NCBI GenBank assembly: GCA_015852425.1
Contig: JAAAIG010000395.1
Location: forward strand, 12,369-27,744
DNA: 15,376 nt
Reading direction: 5' to 3'
From: Gryganskiella cystojenkinii
Lineage: Eukaryota > Mortierellomycota > Mortierellomycetes > Mortierellales > Mortierellaceae
Both the position numbers and the translations under genes were made by a program. Of this stretch, positions 1 through 10,100 are shown piece by piece; within the stretch, counting starts at the first letter, position 1, and the number at the start of each line of letters is the position of its first letter. The notes under the pieces are model-generated. The model saw only the letters and a program-made list of their open reading frames with translations, was not told the DNA's origin and did not search any database.

Positions 1-818
1 AAAAAAAAAGGCAGGGGGGAGGAAAAAAAAAGAGATCTAAACCTTCTCACCCCCCCCCCCCCCCCCTCTTTTTTGATGAACCCTATTGACTGAATGATCC
101 TCATTTGCTAAATTTTCACAAGTCAGACTGAATCGGAACGCGTAGTTTAGTTCGAGGAATGAGATGGGGGGAGAGATGCGACTTGGGACGGACAGGGAAG
201 GCATCGTCTCTCAACAATAGTGATGAGGGGTCGCACCTTTCTCTGACATTTGCCCCGAAAGAAGGACGAAACTCGAATCTATCATGACCACGTTCGCGTC
301 GCGAAAAAAATAGCGTTTAGTGACGTGCGTCATAGGCCATCAAACACAACATTGCCACGACAGCATGTGCGTCAATCAACATTGCGTTCCTCACTCACAT
401 TGCCCGCAGTTTGTCGTTGACTCCTTACTCTTTACTCAAATTTCAACTGTTGGAATCAAATGTCACTGTCCACCACAAAGCTCGTTTGACCTTCTTTTCT
501 CTCTCTTTTTTTCCTTGTCATCCGTCTCTTCGATTCAGGTGGCTTGAAGACATCCACTACCGATGCAGCCCCGCGTCTTTGGCTCCAGCAGATACACCCC
601 TCTGGGCTCTGTCAAAGTCTCAGCCGAGTATCGAGGTGGGAGTTGTATTCGGTGTGCGATTTTTTTCGTAGATTGATTTCCGACGCGATAAGACGTCTCC
701 CGCATTGGATGAACGTACAAGTTCTAAAACAGGGACAATCAGGAACCCGTTGTAAGGTCACAGGAGTCAGGAGTAAGGCGACCAAAAGACCTATGGCAAG
801 ACCCCTCAAAACTGCTGC
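1..818. other. intergenic, no supported gene
   Basis: No convincing coding region was found on either strand. The stretch opens with alternating A, G, C and T homopolymers. A CT-rich tract ending in an acceptor-like TTCAG lies near 490-539. A 37-codon ATG frame at 563-676 is the only protein-like reading, and it has no support beyond being open. This could be the far 3' or 5' flank of a gene outside the window. Confidence 0.6.
50..66 (+). repeat. poly-C homopolymer (C17)
   Basis: Seventeen consecutive C bases, flanked by A-rich and T-rich runs. Long C/G homopolymers are rarer than A/T runs in fungal genomes and are prone to length error in sequencing, so the exact count is uncertain. Confidence 0.9.
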
Positions 819-860
819 AATAAAGTCGGGACTTTTTGCTAAAAAAAAAAAAAAAAAAAA
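819..860 (+). repeat. AATAAA plus genomic poly-A, retroposon-tail-like
   Basis: AATAAA occupies 819-824 and is followed after 16 bases by an unbroken run of 20 A (841-860). This is the spacing expected between a polyadenylation signal and the added tail of a mature mRNA, but here the tail is in the genomic DNA. That is what a retroposed transcript, SINE or LINE 3' end looks like. A 7-base direct repeat, ATAGCGT, occurs at 310-316 and again just past the tail at 863-869, a possible target-site duplication. No reverse transcriptase, RNA polymerase III promoter box or intact source gene was recognised inside, and a chance microsatellite is possible. Confidence 0.35.
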
Positions 861-2815
861 GGATAGCGTCTCGCAACTCTGTTTTTGGCGAGTCGATCTT
901 CAATCTGACAAAAACCAAGGTACAGACAGGCATGCTCAAAATCATTGCAATGCTGCATGCTAAACATACTGTCGCGGACATGTTACCATCCTGACTCAAC
1001 TACCTTCAAAGTTTTGGCTCCCCGGTTGTAGGGTGTTTGAGACGTTGTAATTATAACAACAAATGCAGGCCAGCCCAGAGTCGTACAAGGATGAAATCAT
1101 CAACTTTTGGAAAAGGAGTTAAGAAAAGGGAACCCGGCGCCTGAGCATCTGCAAGAGCTATTTATGTGCTCTCGAGGGCAAACAAAAAAAGACTTAGCCA
1201 GGTCTCGCGGTGAGCCTCGCACAACCTCCGTCTCCTGGGACATCTCCCCCCGCCTCCTTGTTTTGCTTTTGACTGACAGGCAACACAAAATCAAGATTCA
1301 TTATACGACTAAGGGCGAGTCGAACGCATAATGTTGACGCAGACAGCAATCAGCAAGGGAACCTGCTCAACTATATTATCTTTTTTTGGGATCACAACTG
1401 CCGTTCATTTTTATTTCCTGTAACCTAGTTTCGACATCAAAAGGTCTGTTCATGGCTCGTTTTACGCTCATCCAGCACCTTTCTCCACTCTACTCTCGAT
1501 TTTCGGCTTTTTCGTTTTCCTTTGTTCCTTTTTTTTGTTTTCCTCTCAATTCTGTTCCTACTTGGTTGTTCTTCACTCTCACTCTCATTTTTTATGTATC
1601 TATTTTTCTTTTCTGCGTAGTACATCATCATTGCGCCCACGATCCCTGACACGACCACTCACTTACATACTCACTCACCTATTCACGACTGTCAATAATA
1701 AGAAACGACTCTCTTTTTTTTTTTTCTTTTCTCGCCTGTTCTTCATAGTTCTGCCAGTCCTCTCCCATGATTGGTGCAAACTCGATGAGGCCTTTACTGC
1801 GTTCTGTCTTTGTCCAACGCGATCGACCTTTGAACTCAAAATTTCCATTCATCCGAGGTTTCCCATAGGCTTAGACAAGGTAAATGAGTGTCGCAAAAAT
1901 CACCAGAAACCTACCCCATTCACGAAATCCCTCTCTGCAAGATGTGAGACATTTCTTCTTGACAGGGACCCCAGCAGGTTCCCTGTCTTCATGTGGAGTG
2001 GAGACGGGCACATGGTTTTCCGCCGCCTGTCATTTTTGCCTTTAATCTCGCACCAGCAGTCGTCTTTGGTTTTCTGTTCAGAATTACCATTCTTCTCTAC
2101 CATTTTGCTCTTTCTTTCTCTCCTTGGACTTCTGACGAAACTCTTCAATGAAAGGTTGTTCGCGTGGCTGATAACCAGAAGAAATAATGGCGCAAAAGAC
2201 CTAAAGGGTATCAATCGACACAATTGAATGCGGATCAGCACGAAACCGGTCAAGGAGGCAGAAGAGGACCCTTTTTTACAATCCAGGATATTGGAGCAAC
2301 ACCTCCTCGCACGAAATTATCAAGCACGGTGAGGTCAGACAAGACAGGACCTCCTTACATATTACGAGTTCACTCACGAGGGATGCGATAACGGGCAATC
2401 AGCATCGAGTACCACATTGTAGAGTATACTCTTCCTCCTCTCGAATAATCCTTGGTCTTTTGTGACCACGATGTTCGGAGTGGGGGTTGCTACAAAGAAT
2501 GTTGGTTCCCATACTGCTTCTTGTTGCTGCACTGCACAGCCGTATACGGTTTGTCCTTTCCTTTTTTTCCCAACATGTTTGTACATCACAAAACTCCAAA
2601 AACATCAAGGTGGATTCCATGTTTTGATTTACCGTTTTCATCGAAAATACTGTCCGAGACCGGAAGTTAAAGATCCTTCCTTTCCTTTCTCAATCCACCA
2701 ATGCCTATCTTTAATAATCACAGCATAGCTTTGAGACACCTCCTTCACTTGCTCCACCTGAGGGGAAAAAAAGAGGAAGGAGGAGAGCCGTGTCTGGTCT
2801 CTCACGGAGACTGTT
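861..2815. other. intergenic, no supported gene
   Basis: About 2 kb with only short or biased open frames. A strongly pyrimidine-rich section runs from about 1490 to 1740, followed by CT/AC-rich sequence of the kind that precedes transcription starts in filamentous fungi. A good donor-like AAGGTAAATG sits near 1876 and an acceptor-like TTGACAG near 1965. The frames on either side do not give a recognisable protein, so no gene is called. A non-coding transcript or decayed gene remains possible. Confidence 0.55.
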
Positions 2816-2822
2816 CAAAGGC

Positions 2823-2828
2823 TTTATT
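2823..2828 (-). terminator. polyadenylation signal (AATAAA) of the small minus-strand gene
   Basis: AATAAA on the minus strand, about 100 bases beyond the stop codon at 2930-2932. The distance is normal for a fungal 3' untranslated region. It supports the reading that the transcript ends here and that the stop codon is the true end of the protein. Confidence 0.5.
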
Positions 2829-2929
2829 TTGAGAAATGATGTTGTACTGAGACGTGCATTGAGCGGGTATTGATTGTCGGGGCTGAGACGCCAGTGGCTT
2901 GATACCAAAGAAGGAGCATGTACCCCTAT

Positions 2930-3181
2930 TCAGAGTTTCGACCGGGTCTTGGTCTTTTCGTTTTGGAGTTGAAAGTGTGGCTCCATCGATTGGAAGAGAT
3001 CCTGAGAGCCGTTCTCCAAAGCCGAGGGGTGGTAATCTGGCGACTGCAGTTGAACGAGCTGTTGGTGCTGGTGATGTCGGAAGTTGGCTGGCTGCTGTTC
3101 TTGTTGCTGGACTGATACCGAAAATGACAATTCGGATCCGTTTGAAGCGAGATCGTTCAAGATGATATCGGCCTTGGACAT
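2930..3181 (-). CDS. small Gln/His-rich protein ending in SKL (putative peroxisomal targeting signal)
   Basis: I do not recognise the family. The frame gives 83 residues beginning MSKADIILNDLAS. A Gln/His-rich middle (about residues 25-46) is followed by an acidic and aromatic section and a basic end, KTKTRSKL. The last three residues, Ser-Lys-Leu, are the canonical C-terminal peroxisomal import signal (PTS1) read by Pex5, and upstream basic residues are typical of working signals. Codon choice (AAC, ATC, CTC, CAG, AAG, ACC) matches the large neighbouring genes, unlike the two other open frames over the same bases. The start ATG has the context GCAGCCATGT. An acceptor-like TTTTCAG lies 69 bases upstream of the start codon, and the frame stays open into that leader, so a longer N-terminus cannot be excluded. 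AATAAA follows about 100 bases past the stop. The gene is divergent from the giant gene at 4128. Confidence 0.5.
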   Translation of the reverse strand: MSKADIILNDLASNGSELSFSVSVQQQEQQPANFRHHQHQQLVQLQSPDYHPSALENGSQDLFQSMEPHFQLQNEKTKTRSKL

Positions 3182-3249
3182 GGCTGCTGGAATTGGTTTG
3201 GGTAGTGAGGTTTCTTGACCGTCGAGAGCGTTTGCTGTGGAGGAGTACT

Positions 3250-3327
3250 CTGAAAAGAGCAAGAAAGAGAGAGAGAGAGAGTAAAAAAGAGAAAAAACGA
3301 TGAAAAATGACAAGGAAGAGTCTTTAC
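3250..3327 (-). other. putative leader intron of the small minus-strand gene
   Basis: On the minus strand the sequence runs from GTAAAGAC at 3327 through a long CT-repeat pyrimidine tract to TTTTCAG ending at 3250, a 78-base span with normal intron features. It is divisible by three, so splicing does not change the downstream frame. The donor is preceded by ACA rather than an ideal AAG. Confidence 0.4.
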
Positions 3328-4127
3328 TGTGTATTGGTTTCCCCAACAATGTACAAAGATTGGGGGCTTTGGTGGAATCGACAAAGGTCAACAAACAACG
3401 ACTTCTCCACCAATCCACTTGGTCGGTGCTTTTTTTCTTTTGTTTGTGTGTGTGTGCGCGCAAGGAAACCGTACCAACGACGAAGCGAGCCCAACAATTT
3501 TTTCAACCTCGGAAAGGAAAGAGGACAAAGAACCCCACGATAACAACAGGCGCAGATGGGGTGCTGGAGGATGTTGACGTCGACCGTCTTTGACAGACTG
3601 AGCCACGTTTCTTTTTTCTTTTTTTGCTTTTGTTTCGAGGACGCGCCTCTGAACAAGAACAAACGCGTTGCAAGAAGGCTTTCTCACGTACAAAAATGTC
3701 TTTGTGTGCAGACGTGGCAGCCATACGTGTCCTTTTGACAAGGCTCTTTTCTTTGTGCGCGCGTCGCAGTCGAACAAAGTTTTCCTTTGCCCTGAAAGTG
3801 TTGTTATGCTGTTAATCCATTAAAGTCATTATTGTCAACTCTGCCCAGTCCCCTCATCATCATCATCCTATTTGGAATCATTCCTTTTCCCTACCCTTTT
3901 ATTGGTCCCATGATGCTTTCTTTCTATTAGTTATCCTGTCAATACCGTCATATCACGACCTTTCATTTTTCTGAAGCAAATTGAGTGTCCCTTTTGTTTC
4001 CCCTGCTCATTCCCCTCCCTCCCTCCCTTCCTTCCCTTTTTTTCTTTGCTCTCTCTCTGTCTCTCTCTTTCCATTACTTTCTTCTCTTTTCCTCCTCCCG
4101 CCCTCTTTCTATCCTCACTCAATCACA
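3328..4127. promoter_or_regulatory. divergent intergenic region with shared promoters
   Basis: This spacer separates the minus-strand small gene from the plus-strand giant gene and should hold both promoters. It contains a GT repeat (about 3446-3457), T-rich tracts and a CRE-like TGACGTCG near 3575. An inverted CCAAT box (ATTGG) lies at 3901-3905, and a long CT-rich leader runs from about 4008 to 4110 directly before the ATG at 4128. No clear TATA box was identified. The part nearest 3328 is probably transcribed leader of the small gene. Confidence 0.5.
4012..4027 (-). promoter_or_regulatory. quadruplex-forming G tract (i-motif on the plus strand)
   Basis: The plus strand reads C4-T-C3-T-C3-T-C3, so the minus strand has four G runs of at least three separated by single A loops. 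That fits the strict quadruplex pattern with the shortest possible loops, the class known to be most stable. It lies about 100 bases upstream of the giant gene's start codon, inside its CT-rich leader or core promoter. The G-rich strand is the template strand, so an effect on transcription is more likely than one on translation. Confidence 0.6.
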
Positions 4128-7100
4128 ATGTCAAGACGAGCAAGCGAGGACAGTCACCCCAGACGCGACCATCTCGAGCAGGACAGCGACTGTACTTCTG
4201 ACTCAAACGAGGAATTTGCTAGTGCCTCCGAGGGTGACGATGACTTGCCCTGGGAGCCTGTCGTCATCCGAAGCCCGGTCATTGCCAGGTCCAGTCTGGT
4301 CTTGCCGCAACCACAACAAACTGGTCCTGAGGTAGACCGTGATGGACCAACACCAACACCTTCATCTCAAGCCACGCACCACCACCATCACCATCACCAC
4401 CTTCAACAGCACCGCCATCAACAACAGGAACATCATGACCATGTCCAGGAGCAGCAGCAGCATCAGTATCATCAATCCCATCAGCAAGAACAGCAAGCTA
4501 TGCATCAGACTGCTCGTACTCCACCTCAGCATTGGCACGATCAGCACCAACAGAGGGATCACCGCGAGTCCAGTTCTTCTCTTCACGTTCAGCAGTACCA
4601 GCATCAACAAAGCCAATCTCGGACAGAGCTGCATTCTCAATCCCAGCACCAGCCTCGCCAGTTTCCGTCCCACTCAACTTTTGCGTCAAGTGAAGGTCAA
4701 ATCAGCCCCAGTCAGACGGCTTCAAGGAGTGCGCCGCCAAAGTTGCGCGAACGTATGCGTCATAGTCCCGTCCCGCATTCGCGGATCGTCAAGGCCTATC
4801 TGGACCCTTATACTACCGGTCCTCAACAGCAGCATTCAACAGAGACGATTCGACAGGCTTGGTTGCAGGATCAAAGGGACACATCCTCACAAGAGAGTAG
4901 TGAGGATGAGGTGGACCAGCAACACCTCCCCGTGACTCAGCCCTTACGATTTCAGCATACCCAGTCTCACACACCTTCTCATCGTACGCCTACTCAATTG
5001 CCACGAACTACTCAACCAGGTACAAGTCTGGGCCTAAGAGGTGCGATTAATGGTAAATTCACCTGTTGTACTGACAAAACTTCCCTAACCTTTTGTATCT
5101 TATACAATTCTACTCTTTAGCGTATACCACCGCACCTCCAGTACTGCATCAGGTTCAACACCAACAAAAGCAGGATATGACTCCTCCAAGAACCCGACCC
5201 TTTTCACCACCAACGGCTCCCCAAACTTCTGTTGCTGCTTCTATTGTCGAACCAGATATACGACCAAAGGAGCAATCTACGACCGCAGTGCAGCTGGCAG
5301 GATCAGATGGCGAGGAGGCAGCTGCCGGTTGGGGATTTGATGACGGGTTTGATGAACTCTCCCCTATCGAACACGATGGCAGTCAAGTGCAGTCATCAAC
5401 CTCAGTCCCACTTGAGGTCACGGAATCCAACAGTTATGAGACACAACCCCATCATACACAGTCGCTCGTCGATGAACCCCCAGCGACGGAAGAGGCAGAG
5501 GGGTCCTGGGGATTCGATGACGATATTGTCGTTAAAGAACCTGTCCAAGATCTTCCGCCGGCAGTCTCGTCTGAAACAGTTTCATATGCTCAGGAGCAAG
5601 AGCAGGAACACGATTGTCCTCACACTCATGCTGTGCATGAAGACGCAACCGAGGATATAGTTGAAGACGCGTGGGGTTATGATGACCAAAACTTGGAGCT
5701 CGCCACTGAGCCCCACAATCTTGACAACGACGACCACCATCACACTCAAGAGTCGAACCTGTCTTCACAACCTCCTAATCAACATCCTCTGCAGCCCGAG
5801 ACCGAGAGCTATCCCCATATGCACTCTGTTCATGAGGATAACAACGAGGAAGGCGAAGACGCGTGGGGTCATGACGAAAACGTGGATATCGATATCGAAG
5901 GCGCTCCTGCTGATTATGAGACCTTCAACCTCGGAACGCCAGATGTCCCTGCGCAGCGCCAGAATGTCGGGACTACTGGCGAAGAAGAGACGTCCTGGGG
6001 ATTTGATGAAACCGCGACAGATAACGCTGTGGCTGGAGAGGAGGCTTCATGGGAGTTTGACGGTGCCGTGCCTCAGAACTCTCTGCCAGAAGAGCCTGTA
6101 GCCCAAGTCGATGTCACATCTAACATGAATGAGGAATCACGTCAATGGCAGGACAACATGTCATCTGATTTCCAAGTGCACACTGCTCAAGAACCAACAG
6201 AGTCACATGTCGACCATTCCAGTGTTAATACTACCTTGCACGAGCACTCCATCATGACTAGCACGGAACCATCCACGATCCCGTCCACAGTGCCTGAGAG
6301 TGCGATCGCGCAGGAACATGCCCATGTTACCACAGAGGCTATTATCGACTTTGGTGATTTCGAGCAGGATGGTTGGGGATATGACGATGATGCCGTGATC
6401 AAGGATACTCAGTCTGTGCACGAGGAGCAGTACCAACATGATGAAGGTCTCGAACCGTCTCATGACAGCTATACCGAAAATCAAACTGATCAACATGGTG
6501 GGCAATTTTTGATACTGTTTTTGATGGTCCATGAGCTGTTGAGATTTGTCACATTTTAGATTAACCTCGCTATTCTTTTTGGCTCTAAATTTACAGGGGA
6601 CGACTTGAGTACAACCGAGCAAGTTATTGCTGAGGAGGGATCGCGTGAGTCCAGACCAGAGAACACTGCAGAAAGCGACAATGAGCATGATACCGAGGTG
6701 CAACAGGTAACACAGGAAATGAAATCTTGCCAATATCTTTATATCTTCCATGTTGGCGCACTGTGCATACATCTGTTTTTTACTTTTATTTTTTTAAGAG
6801 ATCGCTAACACCTCTCCAATAATAGGTTCTTGGCAGCAATTCCGCCAAAGATGCCTTCAGTGGATCAGAGGAGGTGAACCTGTCCGTCGAATCATCAGAA
6901 GCGTCTGTACTCTCGGATGCAGGAAACGACAACCTCACTAGTGAGTCCATGTCAAGAGTCTCAGAGGTCAACATACCGACTCTGGCCGACTTGCCACCGT
7001 TGCTCATGAGGGATCATCTTCCAGTGTTCATTGATGGATCATCGCGCGATACACCTCTGGATCAATCCGAAGTTGAATCCCTGGCTGACAGCACAGGTTC

Positions 7101-10100
7101 CAACCACCAAGGATTTGATTCAGAGGGCAGCGACATTTATGGTGATCTCTCGACAGCGCGTGCAGGCATGAATGCATCCTCGAATCGGCTGAACGAGATA
7201 TTGGAGGACGATGATTACCTGGAACATATGGAGCGAGGTGTCCCCATGAACCGATCAATCAGTACTCCTTATAGTGATGAGGAAGTACCCAAGTTTATCG
7301 TCGAAGATGACTTGGCAGAGTTGATGGAGCGAGGTGAGCCCAGACCTGTTGGAGGTGCGCTGTCGTCAAGACCAGTGTCCTCTGATTTAGAATCGGATGC
7401 TGAGACGGATCAAGTTGATCTGGAGGTCACGGCTTCTGTAGATGGACTTGCTGGCTCATCTGAGCCCACAACCGCTTTGGGAGTCGACGTTCAACTCTCT
7501 GATCGGTATGATACTGCTGTGGCTCCTACGGACGAGGTAAAGTATTTCAATGATCGTCTCATAGGCCGACAAAGACCTTTTTTGAGTCTAAATTACTAAT
7601 CAAACAATATTTTCGACTCCCTTTCCACCAACTCATGAAAAAAAACTAGGTTGTTATCGTTCAGGAATCCTCATCAGACGTTTCTATCCACGAACCTCTC
7701 ACAGAGCCACTCAGCCTTGCGGTGGAAATTAGTGATGACCAAGATCCCGAGAATCCATTTAGTGATGCTGCTGCTCTCGATGACCAGAGATCCTGGCCTG
7801 ATGAAGAACACCAGCGCCGTCCTGATCAGCTGGAAGTCCAGCAAGACGAAGAATCGGTTCACGAAGCCTCCTCTCCTTCCGTGGAGCACCACCGTCGCCA
7901 ACTAGATGCAGTCGATGTCGAGGACGACGCATGGGATGACCAAGACGTTGGCATCGCTGTCGAACCCTTGGTTACTAAAATCAATACACAGGACTCTGTC
8001 GTTTCTGATTACCACGAGGATAATAGCCTTGGTCGTCAGCGGGCAGTATCGACGTCATCTTCTTCCAGTCTGAAGATCGGATCCATTATTCGTCACCCAA
8101 CACCCACAGAGCAGCAAGAAGAGGCGGTTGAGAATGCATGGGGTTGGGACGAAGATCAGGTCGAAGTTCATTTGGAGATCCAAAAGGAGACGCCTCCTTC
8201 GATTCATGACGGGTCCATGGTATCAACCGAGGCTAATACCACCAATGCCTCGGAGCAGGAATCGCCTGAAGCCAAATCGCCTGCCATTGCCGCTGCAGCA
8301 GTTGCTCTGGATCCTATTGATTTGCTTTTCGAGCAGTTGGAAGGACGATCTGAACCGACAATCGAGCAACCAGCACCATCGACTAGTTTGACTGAAGCCT
8401 CGGCAACAAAGGCTTTTGACGTGGATGATTTCTTCAAGGAAATCAGCGAACCGAGCCTGGTTACGAGTCCTTTGGTCCATCCCGTCGAACATGAGATTAT
8501 TTCCGGCACTACTTTGGATCAGCCTCTGGAAGAGCTCCACGCCGATCGGGTTCATGGACGCCATGAGGACAACCTAAAAACAGGCTCAATCCTGCAGGCT
8601 GAAGTTGTAGCGGAAGAAGAGGAGGATCAGAGGATGGACGCCTGGGGTGACGCCACCCCCTTGGACCTTCCTGCTCAAGACAACGCTCTCCATGTAGGAC
8701 AAGTCAAGCAAATTGTCGCCACAGGCCACGACACGCTCGAAGAGTTTGATTTCTATCAGCACGATCAAGGGTACCGTTCTGCTCCTGCTACAGCCGACCA
8801 CGAGGCGCTTGAGGAACTGGATATTTTGCAGCAGAATCAGACCACCCATGAAGAGTGGTCAGACCATGTTGCCACGGATTACGGTGACTCGACCAATATC
8901 GAGGTGGACATTGAAGACTTGGAAGCAGATCCATGGGACACTGAGGAACCCGTCATCCCTCTGGAGATAGCGTCTGAACATCCTCAACTTGTGCCCAGCA
9001 AGCCATGTCCTCCAGACGATATCCTTGAGCCTCAAGTGGAGTCCGTGCATCAAGTGAGCGAAACCGATCCATGGGATGAGCAACTCGATATCACTGTGCA
9101 AGAGGACATTCCGGAACCGGCTGTGCAAGCAGTTGTCGGCGATGTTGAGGTCGAGATTGCACCGGCCGTGGATTCAACTCTTGCTCAGAAGGTTCAAGAG
9201 ACCGTTCAAGAAGAGCCGAATGTTGCTGTGGAGTCCGATTCTTGGGATGAGCCTTGGGATGAGCCTGTTGAAACTCTGGGTCAAAGGCCAAGCTCCGCTG
9301 CTGTCGAGGGAATTACTGCATCAGAGACCCTGATCCAGGACCATGAGCCGCCATCTGTTGCCTCTGTTGTTCCAGTAGACTCACAAGAGATCATCGTTGA
9401 CAGTAGGGACGCAGCATGGGGTTTCGACGAGGATCTCTCCGATGTTCCCGAGCACCGATTCGAGGAATTTCCAGTGGAGGAAACCTTTGCCGCGAGGGCC
9501 GTTGATACAGCGACGGCATCGATGTCACCTCATGACCGACTCTTCTCGGATACGATTCATCATCTCCCGCCTGTGACGGGAGGCCTGCCCCAGTTTTCGT
9601 CCAAAGTGAAGCCTGCTGCGCCTGCCGCGCCCTCCCAGCCGACCTCATCAATCGCCATTTTAGCGCCTGCGTCGCCATCGCTGAACTTCCAAGAATCAAG
9701 TCGTGTTGACGAGGACGAGCAAGATGCCTGGGGCGGTGACGATCAGGTCATGGGGCAAGATGCAGATCAAGACGCTTGGGGGGATGATAGCCAGGTCGTA
9801 GAGGATCACGCAGTTGAGCGCCACATTGAATCCGCTGCCGCAGCTGATTCTGAGCAAGAAGCCTGGGATGATGATAATCAGGTCTTGGATAATCATTCAG
9901 AGAGGCTCCAAGAGCAAGAGATCGAAGAGGATGCCTGGGATGGTGATAACCGAGTCCTTGAGGATCTCGTTGCACAAACCAAGTCTGCCACTGTCGGCCT
10001 CATTGAGGTTGAGGAGCCTGTAGAGGCGGTGATTCATCCTGTGGTCCCAGCGCAAGTAGAGCCTTTGGAGGACTTGCCCGAAATTGACACCGAGGATAAT

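Noticed and set aside
563..676. 37-codon ATG frame (MQPRVFGSSRYTPLGSVKVS...)
   Set aside because: Protein-like in look, but short, with a poor start context and no convincing downstream exon. It overlaps the possible retroposon body.
1107..1331. 74-codon plus-strand frame
   Set aside because: Starts at TTG and has no recognisable motif; no flanking gene signals.
1535..2227. 230-codon plus-strand open frame
   Set aside because: Rich in Phe, Leu and Ser because it crosses T-rich and CT-rich tracts. It lacks an ATG start, a domain and coding-like codon use, although donor- and acceptor-like sites occur inside it.
1900..2253. 117-codon minus-strand frame
   Set aside because: Antisense of the T-rich region; Lys/Arg-rich by composition, with no domain.
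2804..3249. A second open minus-strand frame across the small gene, readable past its stop
   Set aside because: It can be joined to an upstream frame through the putative leader intron, but has no in-frame ATG, basic low-information composition and codon use unlike the neighbours.
3981..4127. 49-codon N-terminal extension of the giant protein
   Set aside because: Pro/Ser/Leu/Phe peptide read from the CT-rich leader. The ATG at 4128 has better context and starts typical acidic sequence.
4362..4673. Minus-strand 103-codon Leu/Met/Val-rich membrane-like frame
   Set aside because: Antisense shadow of CAT/CAC/CAG codons in the His/Gln tract.
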